A stretch of DNA of 64,000 bases, from the IMG/VR virus record IMGVR_UViG_3300007513_001900, positions 1 to 64,000 of that record; one strand, written 5' to 3'. The stretch comes from a virus. Made by a program: the position numbers and the translations under genes. Each line of letters starts with the position of its first letter. The first letter of the stretch is position 1. Below, piece by piece: positions 47,860 to 57,862 of the stretch. A model generated the notes under the pieces. It did not search any database and was not told where the DNA came from. It saw only the letters and a program-made list of their open reading frames with translations.

Positions 47860-49739
47860 TGGCAATAGTCGTTGATAATATTACAATTGACGGTACTGAG
47901 ATTGATCTCTCATCAGGGAGTCTTACACTAGATGTTGCAGGTGACATTATACTAGATGCTGCTGGAGATCAGATATACTTCAAAGATGCAGGTTCTACTA
48001 GATTTACCTTCAATTTAGACTCAACTCCGGAGCTTGACGTTACAGGAGATTTCACAATCGACTGTTCAGGTGACATTGTATTAGATGCCGCCGGCAGTAA
48101 CATCACATTCAAAGAAACTGGCACAACTAGATTTGATTTTACGCTAGACGCAACGCCAGAAATAGCTATTACTGGTAGTACTTTTACACTAGACTGTTCA
48201 GGTGACATTGTATTAGATGCAGATGGCGGGCAAATTCACATGAAAGATGGTGGAGCGTCACAGTTTCTATTTGACATGGATAATACATCGTTTGTAATAT
48301 ATGACGATGTAACATCTTCTGACTATTTGAAATTTCTAGTTACAGCTAACGCAGCTACTACAATTTCTACTGTAGACAACGACGGAGAGTTAGGACATCT
48401 AACCCTAGATATTGATGGTGACATTGTACTAGATGCTGATGGTGGTCAGATTACATTTAAAGACGGTGGAACATCACGTTTTGTTTTCAATCTAGATAGC
48501 ACGCCAGAAGTTGACATCACGGGAGATTTTACTCTAGACTGTTCAGCTGACGTTTATATTGATGCCGGTGGCTCGCAAATATATTTTCAGACCGGTGCGA
48601 ATTACCCACTTAAGTTTTCGAACAGTGCGGGTGAATGGACAATTGAGAATGAAACGTCGAATAAAGATATTATTTTCAAGGTCAATGACGGCGGTGTGTC
48701 TACAGAAGTTATGAGATTAGACGGCACCACCGGGTGGGTGGGAATTGGTGACACAACGCCGTCTGCCAAAATAGAGCTCTATCAAGACACTAATAGTATT
48801 GCATTTAGGGCTACAAGTGACTCCACTAGTCAAAAAGTTGTATCGATTGTTGGTGACTCGCTAACATCTGGCAATGCATTATATGTCAAATCAAATTCTA
48901 GTTCAACTAGCACTCGCTCTATAGCAAAAATACATCAAGACCATGGTAGTGCAACAGGGACTACTACCCTAGAATTAGTTAATGACTCTTCAACTGCTGA
49001 TCTTCTAAATTGTAAATACGCGTCGACGTCTAGATTCAGAATTCAAACAGACGGTAAGGTGGGAATAGGATCTACTGCGCCGACATCTTTATTTCATGTA
49101 TTTGGAAGTACCTCACATACATCACCAATGATTAAATTTGAGAGTGGTGATACTTCACTGTCTGCTGATCAAGCAATATTAGAAATTGATTCTGGGGATT
49201 CATCGTTTTTGTCTAACAATTATTTTATTGAATTTACGTGTAATGGAACAATATTGGGATCTATTAATTCTGAGGTTGCTTACAGTACATTTACCGGACA
49301 GCATCCTACACAATTACTAAACAATAACGTTCCAGTAAGCGGCTCTATACTTAAGTCGACAGGAAATGTAATATACCGAAGCGGCTTGTCAAATGCGTGG
49401 GTTGAGACGACTGAGACTACCTCTGAAAAAGACAAGTCAGTTGTTGGTGTTTATCGCGGTGAGTGGTCAACGAAGACTGAAATTTCCGGAATGACACACA
49501 TATACAATGCATTAGGAGAAGGACAGATTTTAGTAACAGATTCAGGTGGTAATATAGAAGCTGGTGATTACATATGCAGTAGTGCTCGACCTGGCCATGG
49601 AATGCTGCAAGATGATGACATATTACACAATTACACGGTAGCTAAGTCGACTGAAACTATTGATTTTTTAGACGTTTCGATCGATCCAGTATTGGGTTAC
49701 AAATCTTATCTTTTAGCATGCACATACCACGCAGGTTAG
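47859..49739 (+). CDS. Tail-fibre protein with repeat shaft and distinct C-terminal domain
   Basis: The 626-residue product overlaps the previous stop (TAATG). Residues 20-230 carry the same 'GDIVLDA(A/D)G...I.FK(D/E).G(T/G)' modules. The middle has 'EVMRLDGTTGWVGIGDTTPS' and the end has 'NALGEGQILVTDSGGNIEAG', 'DYICSSARPGHGM' and 'NYTVAKSTE'. The end resembles a tip or intramolecular domain seen in other marine-phage fibres. It may form a trimer with the longer fibre. Confidence 0.8.
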   Translation: MAIVVDNITIDGTEIDLSSGSLTLDVAGDIILDAAGDQIYFKDAGSTRFTFNLDSTPELDVTGDFTIDCSGDIVLDAAGSNITFKETGTTRFDFTLDATPEIAITGSTFTLDCSGDIVLDADGGQIHMKDGGASQFLFDMDNTSFVIYDDVTSSDYLKFLVTANAATTISTVDNDGELGHLTLDIDGDIVLDADGGQITFKDGGTSRFVFNLDSTPEVDITGDFTLDCSADVYIDAGGSQIYFQTGANYPLKFSNSAGEWTIENETSNKDIIFKVNDGGVSTEVMRLDGTTGWVGIGDTTPSAKIELYQDTNSIAFRATSDSTSQKVVSIVGDSLTSGNALYVKSNSSSTSTRSIAKIHQDHGSATGTTTLELVNDSSTADLLNCKYASTSRFRIQTDGKVGIGSTAPTSLFHVFGSTSHTSPMIKFESGDTSLSADQAILEIDSGDSSFLSNNYFIEFTCNGTILGSINSEVAYSTFTGQHPTQLLNNNVPVSGSILKSTGNVIYRSGLSNAWVETTETTSEKDKSVVGVYRGEWSTKTEISGMTHIYNALGEGQILVTDSGGNIEAGDYICSSARPGHGMLQDDDILHNYTVAKSTETIDFLDVSIDPVLGYKSYLLACTYHAG

Positions 49740-50144
49740 TACTTAATTATCTCAACTTTATTTAAACCGTGACTTTCCCACTTTTACGTAACGTTCAGAT
49801 CTGATAAATCACCTTTACCTCATCTTATTCATTTAATTAAGTAATTGTTTAATTAAGTAATTGTTTAATTAAGTAATTAGAGAATTTAAGTAATTAGAGA
49901 ATTTAAGTAATTGTTTAATTTAAGTAATTGTTTAATTTAAGTAATTGTTTAATTTAAGTAATTGTTTTAATTGAGTAATTGTTTTAATTGAGAATTCTTA
50001 AGATGTTTTAAAGATAAGATCAATTTCAGCAATTGTATAAATTATAATTTCAGAATTATAATACAAATTATAATTGAACACTACTCAAATCGTACGTAAT
50101 TTCTTTAATAGAATTCTCTTAAGATAGAATTGTGAGGAAATTAT
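49740..50144. other. AT-rich intergenic region between fibre and glycan genes
   Basis: The 405 bases hold no gene. The centre is a tandem repeat (49832-49991). After it, AATTATAATTTCAG, AATTATAAT and AAATTATAATT form inverted and direct copies (about 50037-50075). GTGAGGAAATT is the ribosome site of the following gene. A promoter for the glycan operon may be here, but none matches the P1-P9 class. Confidence 0.6.
49832..49991. repeat. AT-rich tandem repeat, nine AGTAATT units
   Basis: The unit AAGTAATTGTTTAATT(T), 16-18 bases long, recurs nine times with minor changes; two copies have AGAGAATTT in place of GTTTAATT. The array is nearly pure A/T. Such arrays can serve as replication or recombination sites, protein-binding sites, or results of replication slippage. 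Confidence 0.8.
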
Positions 50145-52100
50145 ATGTTTGGTAACAGCCCATTTGATTCAGAGCAGCGTAAACTAATAACTGTGCCTGA
50201 ATCTGCAAAAATAATATTCGTCTCAGACATGTTTGTTGAAGACTACGTAGGGGGAGCAGAATTGACATCTGAGGCACTAATAGAAGCCTCTCCGTTTGAA
50301 GTTTTTAAGTTACATGCTCGTGATGTAGATCTCAGGCTTCTAGAAGAAGCTCAGAATTGTCATTGGATATTCGGAAATTTTGCTTCTTTGAATATGGAAT
50401 TAATTCCAACTATCTGCGCAAATATCAGATACTCTATTTTAGAGTATGATTATAAATTCTGCAAGTACAGATCTCCGGAAAAACATTATGCGTTAGAGAA
50501 TTCTGATTGTGACTGTGTTGATCAGATAAATGGAAAGATGATATCAGCTTTCTTTTACGGTGCTAAATCACTTTGGTGGATGTCAGAAAAACAAATGGAG
50601 AGATATCACGAATACTTTCCGTTCCTATCTGAAGTCAACAATGTAGTTCTAAGTTCTGTCTTTGATGATAAATTTTTCTTAGCACTCAAACTCCTCAAGA
50701 AGAAAAACAAAGACATTGAGAGAAAGGGGTGGGTCGTTTTAGGATCAGCTAGCTGGATTAAGGGAGCAGATGATGCTAAACAGTGGTGCGAAGATAATAA
50801 TAAAGATTATCAGATACTTTGGGACACACCCTACGAGTATGTTCTAGAAACTTTGGCAAAATCTGAAGGTTTTGTCTATCTACCTAAGGGCGGTGACACC
50901 TGCCCCAGAATGGTAATAGAAGCTAAATTATTGGGTTGTAAATTACACATCAATGATTTTGTTGAGCATAAAGATGAGATATGGTTTGACACATCTGATG
51001 AATTTGACACTGAGGCTTATCTTTACGCAGCTAGAGACAGATTCTGGGGCGGCATAAAATCAGATATGGAATGGTGCCCAACACTTAGCGGCTATATAAC
51101 TACTCTAGACTGTGATAAAAATAATTATCCATGGCAAGCTTCTATTGAGTCGATGTTGGGCTTTTGTGATGAAGTCGTAGTTATGGATGGCGGCTCTAAA
51201 GATGGCACATGGGAAAAACTTCTAGATTGGTCAAGCAAAGAAGACAATTTACATGCGCATCAAGTCAAGAGAGACTGGTCGCACCCAAGATTCGCAGTTT
51301 ACGATGGCGCGAACAAAGCACTAGCACGAGATAAATGCAGTATGGATTTTTGCTGGCAGCAAGATGCAGACGAAATAGTTCATGAGAATGATTTTCAAAA
51401 GATCAAGAATCTGATGATATCATTTCCGGGCAATATTGACATTGTTTGTCTTCCAGTTGTAGAATACTGGGGAGGAGAAGAAAAAGTCAGGATGGATATC
51501 AATCCATGGAAGTGGAGGATAAGCAGAAATATGCCTCACATTACACACGGAATCCCAGGTGCACTGAGACTTAAAGATGAAGATGGTTCACTATATGCTC
51601 AACCAGGCACAGACGGATGTGACTACATAGATTCTAATACATATGACCCAATTCCTCATGCTACTTTCTACAATACTGAAGCTCACAATTGCAAGATCAA
51701 GGCATTAGAGGGAGACACGGTATCACATACAAATTATTCTAAGTGGTTTGAAAGATGTGTTGATTTACTTCCGACAGTGCATCATTACTCATGGTTTGAT
51801 TTAACTAGAAAGATTAAGACATACAGAGACTACTGGTCACAACATTGGCAAAGTCTGTACAATATTGAACAAGAAGATACAGCAGAGAATAACATGTTTT
51901 TTCAAAAACCATGGTCAGAAGTATCAGATGATGACATTCAAAGTCTATCAGAAGCACTTCGTGATAAAACAGGCGGCTGGGTATTTCACACTCCAATCGA
52001 TTTTTCGAAACCCAACCCCCATGTAACACTCAAATCAGATCACCCAAAGTATATATGGTCATGGCTGGGTCGCACTCAAGAGAGCACTAATGAAGGATAA
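50145..52100 (+). CDS. Two-domain glycosyltransferase (GT4-like plus GT2)
   Basis: The 651-residue protein has an N-terminal half (1-300) with Rossmann-like elements ('KIIFVSDMFVEDYVGGAE', 'LPKGGDTCPRMVIEAKLLGC') typical of GT4-type enzymes. The second half (about 325-560) is GT2 with 'VVVMDGGSKDGTWEKLLDW' and 'QQDADEIV' (D-x-D). It may add two sugars in turn. GTGAGGAAAT is the ribosome site. It is the first gene of the overlapping glycan operon and ends 11 bases into the next gene. Confidence 0.75.
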   Translation: MFGNSPFDSEQRKLITVPESAKIIFVSDMFVEDYVGGAELTSEALIEASPFEVFKLHARDVDLRLLEEAQNCHWIFGNFASLNMELIPTICANIRYSILEYDYKFCKYRSPEKHYALENSDCDCVDQINGKMISAFFYGAKSLWWMSEKQMERYHEYFPFLSEVNNVVLSSVFDDKFFLALKLLKKKNKDIERKGWVVLGSASWIKGADDAKQWCEDNNKDYQILWDTPYEYVLETLAKSEGFVYLPKGGDTCPRMVIEAKLLGCKLHINDFVEHKDEIWFDTSDEFDTEAYLYAARDRFWGGIKSDMEWCPTLSGYITTLDCDKNNYPWQASIESMLGFCDEVVVMDGGSKDGTWEKLLDWSSKEDNLHAHQVKRDWSHPRFAVYDGANKALARDKCSMDFCWQQDADEIVHENDFQKIKNLMISFPGNIDIVCLPVVEYWGGEEKVRMDINPWKWRISRNMPHITHGIPGALRLKDEDGSLYAQPGTDGCDYIDSNTYDPIPHATFYNTEAHNCKIKALEGDTVSHTNYSKWFERCVDLLPTVHHYSWFDLTRKIKTYRDYWSQHWQSLYNIEQEDTAENNMFFQKPWSEVSDDDIQSLSEALRDKTGGWVFHTPIDFSKPNPHVTLKSDHPKYIWSWLGRTQESTNEG

Positions 52101-52815
52101 TCGATTTGTTTTCATAATGCCGGCATTCAATGCCGAAGCTACAATTGCCAGAAGTATAATGTCAGTTTGGTTTCAAACTCATGAAAACTGGAAGATTATA
52201 ATTCGTGATGACTGTTCAACAGATAGAACTCCTGATATGGTCAACCTTATCAAGCAGCAGCTAGCTATCCCTGATGATAAAATATCGCTAACAGTTAATA
52301 GTGAAAAGCACTGGGAAGTGAAGAATATTGTTGAGTCTTTGAAAGAATGTGATTCGAATGACATTATTTGTAGGCTAGACGGCGATGACTGGCTTTGTGA
52401 CTGTGATGCGCTCAGTATCATTAACAATCGATACCAGCAGAAAAATTATGACGCAATTTGGACAGCACATCGATGGGATTATACACACAATAATATATCC
52501 CGGTCATTGCCGACAACCGCAGATCCATACAAACATCAATGGGTCTCTTCACATCTTAAAACGTTTAGAAAAAGAATCATTGAAGACGTAAAAGATGAAA
52601 ACTTTAGAGGTCCAGATGGAGATTACTTCAAGAGGATAGGTGATCAAACAATATACTTGCCAGTATTACATCAAGCCGCCGGCAATTGGCATTATGAGCC
52701 AATAGTTGCATATCACTACTCTATAGACATGAGCCCAAATACATTCCAGTCAGATGATGCCAAATTTCAGAAGTCCGAGGGTGAATTTCTCCGGACACGA
52801 GGTTTTATTTCATGA
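52090..52815 (+). CDS. Family 2 glycosyltransferase
   Basis: The 241 residues open 'FVFIMPAFNAEATIARSIMS', with 'IIIRDDCSTDRTPDMV' and 'IICRLDGDDWLCD', the standard GT2 nucleotide-sugar and D-x-D metal sites. It overlaps both neighbours. It transfers a sugar from a nucleotide donor to an unknown acceptor. Length fits a single GT2 domain. Confidence 0.85.
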   Translation: MKDNRFVFIMPAFNAEATIARSIMSVWFQTHENWKIIIRDDCSTDRTPDMVNLIKQQLAIPDDKISLTVNSEKHWEVKNIVESLKECDSNDIICRLDGDDWLCDCDALSIINNRYQQKNYDAIWTAHRWDYTHNNISRSLPTTADPYKHQWVSSHLKTFRKRIIEDVKDENFRGPDGDYFKRIGDQTIYLPVLHQAAGNWHYEPIVAYHYSIDMSPNTFQSDDAKFQKSEGEFLRTRGFIS

Positions 52816-53738
52816 AAGTATTCTTCAATAGAGTCCCTCGAGATGAACCGTACGGCGGCGGCAATCAATTTTTATCTGCTATGGTCAAACATCTTGTCAA
52901 TCATGATCATGAAGTTACTTTCAATCTTGAGGAAAATATTGACATAATATTTTTGATGGATCCTCGGCCTGGTGACATAGGATACTCAATTGAGCATGTT
53001 TCTAGATATAAATCAGCGCATCCAGAAACTAAAATACTACACAGAGTAAATGAATGCGACAAAAGAAAAGATACTAGCTTTATCGATAAGATTTTACTAG
53101 ACTCAGCAAATATTTCTGACGAAGTAGTTTTTATAAGCCAGTGGTTGGCAGACTATTTTGTGAACGCCGGTTACGACAAAGATTATCATGTAATTTATAA
53201 TGGCTGCAATGCAGATCATTTCTATCCAGGTAACAGAAAAATAGTTACACATAAACCGAAATTAGTAACACATCACTGGTCTGACAACTGGATGAAGGGG
53301 TTTGATTTGTATACAGAGATAGATCGTTATCTTCAAGACAATGACGACTTTGAATTTACGTATGTAGGTAGGTATAATAAAACCTACTCTCCAAGCGCTA
53401 CATCAATTGTTGGCCCGCTTTCCGGAGCATCACTCGGTAATGAACTAAGAAAGCATGACATATATGTTACAGCTAGCAAATTTGAGCCGTGCGGAATGCA
53501 TCATATTGAAGGCGCTGCGTCAGGAATGCCTGTTATATATCACACTGATACAGGGGGAATAAAAGAGCTATGCAAACAGCATGGCGAAGAGTACGAGACA
53601 TTTCATCAGTTTCTTAATGCTATCGATATTATTGTCAAAGATTATAAATCCTATGTATCAAAAATTGACACCGAATTTATGAATATTGATAGATGTGTAT
53701 CACAATACTACAATATAATTGAATCAATGGTGAATTAG
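52812..53738 (+). CDS. Family 4-type glycosyltransferase
   Basis: The 308-residue product starts ATGA-overlapped with the GT2 gene. It has 'GGGNQFLSAMVKHLVNHDHEV' (N-terminal acceptor domain) and 'KFEPCGMHHIEGAASGMPVI', the E-x7-E donor-site motif of GT4 enzymes, plus 'TDTGGIKELC'. It forms part of the sequential glycan assembly. Donor and acceptor are unknown. Confidence 0.85.
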   Translation: MKVFFNRVPRDEPYGGGNQFLSAMVKHLVNHDHEVTFNLEENIDIIFLMDPRPGDIGYSIEHVSRYKSAHPETKILHRVNECDKRKDTSFIDKILLDSANISDEVVFISQWLADYFVNAGYDKDYHVIYNGCNADHFYPGNRKIVTHKPKLVTHHWSDNWMKGFDLYTEIDRYLQDNDDFEFTYVGRYNKTYSPSATSIVGPLSGASLGNELRKHDIYVTASKFEPCGMHHIEGAASGMPVIYHTDTGGIKELCKQHGEEYETFHQFLNAIDIIVKDYKSYVSKIDTEFMNIDRCVSQYYNIIESMVN

Positions 53739-54658
53739 TGAATATTCATTTTTCTAATGTCAATTTTTCTTCGTCCACGGGACCCAATACATTTGCTGCA
53801 AGACTAGCTAGCGAGTTGATGTCATTTGGCCACGAGCTAGTACCAGCTAGTGATCAGTATGATTCTTTGCTAGCATTTATTGAGCCGGTTACTATTCCAC
53901 GCCCAAATGCCAAAACAATTCAGCGTCTAGACGGAATTTGGTTCAAGCCAGATGAGTTTTATATCAAGAATCAACATATCAAGTGGGCATACGATAATTT
54001 TGATCACATCATATGGCAGTCTGAGTTTGATAAAAAAATGACAGAGTATCACTGGGGCGCCCGGGTCGGCTCAGTGATAAGAAATGGAATTGCTATTGAG
54101 CGATCGATACCCTCTAATGAAAATTTACTAAAACTTAGAAAGAAATATGACTACCTATTTGTTTGTTCTGCCAATTGGCATCGACAAAAGCGCCTAAGAG
54201 AAAATATAGATCTATTTCTGAATCTCAAAAAGAACTCAAAGTATGAAAATTCAGGACTCATTGTGTTAGGCAATAACCCTGATCATATAGTAGATAATTC
54301 TAGTATATACTACGCAGGCTCAGTTCCACACAGCTTATGTCTAGAAATATATTCAGCAGCAGACTGGATGATACACTTAGCTTGGTTAGATCACTGTCCA
54401 AATGTTGTTGTTGAGTCTTTATCACAGCAGTGTCCTGTTATATGCTCTTCTTCAGGGGGCACAAAAGAAATAGTAAAAAATAACGGATTGATTATCCAAG
54501 AAGATAAAGAGTACAAGTATGAGCTTCTAGACTATGATTCTCCCTATAAATTAGATATATCTAAAATTACAGACTTGCCAACCATCGATGTATCTTGCGA
54601 TTATCTCAACATAAACACTATTGCGAAAGAATATGAGCGTATTTGTACTAGCACCTAA
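53738..54658 (+). CDS. Family 4-type glycosyltransferase
   Basis: GTG 53738 shares the stop of the previous gene (TAGTGA). The 306 residues have 'FSSSTGPNTFAARLASELMS', 'FVCSANWHRQKRLRENIDLF', and a donor site 'CPNVVVESLSQQCPVI' followed by 'SSGGTKEIV', a standard GT4 layout. It sits in the middle of the glycosyltransferase run. Confidence 0.85.
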   Translation: MNIHFSNVNFSSSTGPNTFAARLASELMSFGHELVPASDQYDSLLAFIEPVTIPRPNAKTIQRLDGIWFKPDEFYIKNQHIKWAYDNFDHIIWQSEFDKKMTEYHWGARVGSVIRNGIAIERSIPSNENLLKLRKKYDYLFVCSANWHRQKRLRENIDLFLNLKKNSKYENSGLIVLGNNPDHIVDNSSIYYAGSVPHSLCLEIYSAADWMIHLAWLDHCPNVVVESLSQQCPVICSSSGGTKEIVKNNGLIIQEDKEYKYELLDYDSPYKLDISKITDLPTIDVSCDYLNINTIAKEYERICTST

Positions 54659-55583
54659 AGAAGACTGGATATGTGATAGATTTGTAACTGAGTGGAATCA
54701 GGCACAACCCTACCCTACATCAACATCTATAGAAGACTCGAGTGTCATTTGGTTGTTGGCTGACTGGTGCTGGAATAAAGTAAGTCCCAATCTACTCATA
54801 CAAAAAAAAGTTGTTGCATCTGTTCACCATATTGTACCTAACAAATTTGATAAACAGCAGAAAGAAGATTTTCTAGAAAGAGACAAGTACGTCGATTTAT
54901 ATCATGTCCCATGTGAGAAAACAAAAGAGCAAATATTACCGTATACCAAAAAGCCCATATGGGTCCAGCCTTTTTGGGTAAATCAAAACATATGGAAGGG
55001 GTTATCTAAAAAGTTACGTCAAGATATACGAACTCAATATGGTATTTCTGACAATTGTTTCCTTATAGGATCGTTCCAGAGAGACACAGAGGGCCATGAT
55101 CTTAAGAGTCCCAAATTAGAAAAAGGTCCAGATCTTTTTTGTGATGCTGTTGAAGAGCTTAGAGACTTCTACAAGACAAAGAATGTAGAGGTTCGTGTGC
55201 TTCTAGCAGGGTGGCGACGTCAGTATGTCATTCGAAGATTGAAAGATGCTAATATTCCGTATTACTATTCTGAGCTTCCGCCGATGTCTGACATCAATAC
55301 ATTTTATAATATTTTAGATCTATACATTGTTGCAGCAAGGTTTGAAGGTGGACCACAATCAATTGTTGAATGTGCACTTACAAAAACACCAATTGTGTCA
55401 ACAGATGTAGGAATATCTGATATAATTCTAAGCCCAGGTTCAATATTTCAACCCGGAAATGTAAAAATGGCTAAGCCTGATGTAGAATATGCATATGAAA
55501 GTGTGTCCCAATACTCTATGCCTACCGGATTTATGCCGTTTGTTACAATGTTTGAAAAGCTCATGAGCACTAGCAATGACTAA
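54633..55583 (+). CDS. Family 4-type glycosyltransferase
   Basis: ATG 54633 lies inside the end of the previous gene; a TTG at 54621 is less likely. The 316 residues include 'SVHHIVPNKF', 'IGSFQRDTEGHDL', and the donor site 'FEGGPQSIVECALTKTPIV' with 'TDVGISDII'. It is the fourth glycosyltransferase gene of the operon. The stop overlaps the cupin gene. Confidence 0.8.
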   Translation: MSVFVLAPKEDWICDRFVTEWNQAQPYPTSTSIEDSSVIWLLADWCWNKVSPNLLIQKKVVASVHHIVPNKFDKQQKEDFLERDKYVDLYHVPCEKTKEQILPYTKKPIWVQPFWVNQNIWKGLSKKLRQDIRTQYGISDNCFLIGSFQRDTEGHDLKSPKLEKGPDLFCDAVEELRDFYKTKNVEVRVLLAGWRRQYVIRRLKDANIPYYYSELPPMSDINTFYNILDLYIVAARFEGGPQSIVECALTKTPIVSTDVGISDIILSPGSIFQPGNVKMAKPDVEYAYESVSQYSMPTGFMPFVTMFEKLMSTSND

Positions 55584-55920
55584 TCAGCGTCCATGGGGAA
55601 CGTATACTGTTTTGCACGACCCAGATGACTGCAAAGTTAAAAGAATATCAGTGCTACCGGGACAACAGTTAAGCTACCAATATCACCATCATAGATCTGA
55701 AGTGTGGGTATTTTTATCAGGCATAGGAAAAGTAATTCTAGACGGGCATGAAATAGACGTATCACCTGGAAAGATTGTCCAAATACCCGCCCTGTCTAAA
55801 CATAGAATTAGAAATACAGGAAACAAGAATCTAGACCTAATTGAAGTACAATTAGGTGCCTATTTCGGTGAAGATGACATCGTCAGGCTAGAAGATGATT
55901 ACGACAGAGTACAAACATAG
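55576..55920 (+). CDS. Mannose-6-phosphate isomerase-type cupin
   Basis: The 114-residue cupin starts 'RPWGTYTVLHD' and has 'VLPGQQLSYQYHHHRSEVW', 'SGIGKVILDGHEI' and 'IPALSKHRIRNTG'. This matches the C-terminal isomerase domain of ManC/type II PMI, with His and Glu metal ligands. It would interconvert fructose-6-P and mannose-6-P, which fits the PMM-like gene at 26.6 kb. The guanylyltransferase half of ManC is absent. Confidence 0.8.
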   Translation: MTNQRPWGTYTVLHDPDDCKVKRISVLPGQQLSYQYHHHRSEVWVFLSGIGKVILDGHEIDVSPGKIVQIPALSKHRIRNTGNKNLDLIEVQLGAYFGEDDIVRLEDDYDRVQT

Positions 55921-55933
55921 TGAGAGTATTATA

Positions 55934-57862
55934 ATGAGACATATACACATTAGAGATAAATTATCTGAATTGAACATAAACCTTGAAGACTTAGCTTTGG
56001 GTGACTTCGACTACATAGGAGAATTTACAGCAAAAAAGCAAAGAGAAGCTAGTCATCCTTACTTCAAAACCCATGGGTGTTTCTTCAGGCCAAACTATGA
56101 AAGAGGTATCTTGATATATTCTCTAATAAGAAAATATAACTTGACATCTATGCTTGAGATCGGCTTCGGTCGTGGGTATGGAACTATGTGTGCTGCTAAG
56201 GCATTTCATGATATGGGAATTGAGGGAAAAATTGTAACTATAGATCCAAATTTGGACGAAGATTTTGTTAGAAATCTTACACAAGTGTTTCCCAAATCAT
56301 GGTTTTCAATGATTCAGTTCGCAAAAGGAACATCAAACAATGTTCTGCCTCAAGTAAAAGAAAATTTCGACATGATATACATTGACGGAGATCATACATA
56401 CGAGGGTGTAAAATCTGACTGGAATAACTGTAAAGACAAGTTCAATAAATTTTTACTATTTGATGATTATCATTTGCCAACCAAGAACGACCCGGGTATA
56501 CAATGTGCTAAGGCAATTGATGAAATAGATGCACCTAAAGATCTAATCATCATGGATAGAAGAATATTTCATGATGATTTGTGCCGCGAAGATAAAGAGG
56601 TTGACTACGGACAAGTTCTTATTGAACGAGAGGGTGATGCATTACACAGCATGCCAAAAAACCAGTCACCCTTTTCTGAAGTCTGGAGCCCGGAAGATAA
56701 TGTTCCAGAAGCAGATAGTGAATTGATGTCCTATAGAAATGAGTGGATGGATGAAGACGAAGATGTCGACGCAATATTTCCAAGTAGCATTACTATGGGT
56801 GCATTAGAATCATCTCTAGTGAATAGAGAAAAATCATGGCCAAAAAGAGGTGAATCATACATCAAGCTAATGAATTCACTATCTGATTTTTCTGCAGATT
56901 TAGTTAGCAAGTCTGATTCTAGCAATATTGATGTCGACAAAATAACTAGTTTGTCTAGCAACATGGACGATCCTGTGTTTATATTTGGAAACATGAAGGC
57001 CGGTACTTCATTATTGTTGTGTCTCTTAGATGGTCACAATAGCTTACTAGCACTCCCAGTTGATTCTCATCTGATGAAGCATCACTCACCTGAGGCAACA
57101 GTGCCATCCAGGACAATGATCAACGAGGCAAGATCACGCTGGCTGGGGAAACTTATAAGCCCTACGGGTTACAGCCCATACCTACTATTGGGGAAAGATA
57201 GAGGTGCATATCAGAAGTTCACTGATGCTTACGAATGGGCTTCTATGAACCTGCTAGACGAAGCTCCATTCTCATTATTCAAGGTAGCCGCGTCAGCGTT
57301 CGCATTATCATATCCACATAAGCTCAATAAAGATTTTCGTGTTGTAGAAAAAACACCAGAAAATGAAAGATTCTTTTCGCAGATAAGTAAAAACTTTACT
57401 AATGCATCTTATGTACACGTGCTTAGAAACCCTATTGACAATGTTGCTAGTATGAAAAAATTGTGTGAATCTCGAGACGAATCATTCAACTTGAGGCATG
57501 TTGCACATTCTATCAACACTGGCTTAGAATTAGCTATAGACAATTCTGCATCTTCAGAACAGTATAAGCTGGTGAAATATGAAGATTTAGTTGAAAACAC
57601 AGAAGATGTTATGCGTGAAGTTTCTAAGCACGTTGGAATAAGTTATACAAAATCACTTTTAAAACCAACTTCACTCAAATTGTCAAATAAGTCAAATTCA
57701 ATGTTCGATTCTAGAAGAGTTACTGGCGAAATATGTGTTGAAGAAAAAGAAGAAAGGCAGAATAGAATAAATAGCACACTCACAGACAGTGAAATATCTG
57801 AAGTCATCAGAATCTGTGGTGAGAATGCTAAGAAGCTAGGCTACACTTTAGATTCTGCATGA
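55934..57862 (+). CDS. Fusion of a class I methyltransferase and a sulfotransferase
   Basis: ATG 55934 follows GAGAG; 55895 is an alternative start. Residues about 60-200 form a SAM methyltransferase ('MLEIGFGRGYGTMCAAKAF', 'DMIYIDGDHTYEGVKSDW'). Residues about 355-640 are a sulfotransferase: 5'-PAPS loop 'FGNMKAGTSLLLCL', 'VVEKTPENERFF' and the 3'-phosphate site 'HVLRNPIDNVASM'. The central 100 residues are a linker. The enzyme probably adds methyl and sulfate groups to a glycan. I know no standard family with this order. Confidence 0.75.
   Translation: MRHIHIRDKLSELNINLEDLALGDFDYIGEFTAKKQREASHPYFKTHGCFFRPNYERGILIYSLIRKYNLTSMLEIGFGRGYGTMCAAKAFHDMGIEGKIVTIDPNLDEDFVRNLTQVFPKSWFSMIQFAKGTSNNVLPQVKENFDMIYIDGDHTYEGVKSDWNNCKDKFNKFLLFDDYHLPTKNDPGIQCAKAIDEIDAPKDLIIMDRRIFHDDLCREDKEVDYGQVLIEREGDALHSMPKNQSPFSEVWSPEDNVPEADSELMSYRNEWMDEDEDVDAIFPSSITMGALESSLVNREKSWPKRGESYIKLMNSLSDFSADLVSKSDSSNIDVDKITSLSSNMDDPVFIFGNMKAGTSLLLCLLDGHNSLLALPVDSHLMKHHSPEATVPSRTMINEARSRWLGKLISPTGYSPYLLLGKDRGAYQKFTDAYEWASMNLLDEAPFSLFKVAASAFALSYPHKLNKDFRVVEKTPENERFFSQISKNFTNASYVHVLRNPIDNVASMKKLCESRDESFNLRHVAHSINTGLELAIDNSASSEQYKLVKYEDLVENTEDVMREVSKHVGISYTKSLLKPTSLKLSNKSNSMFDSRRVTGEICVEEKEERQNRINSTLTDSEISEVIRICGENAKKLGYTLDSA

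Noticed and set aside
49832-49991. CRISPR array
   Set aside because: The units are contiguous A/T tandem repeats with no unique spacers.
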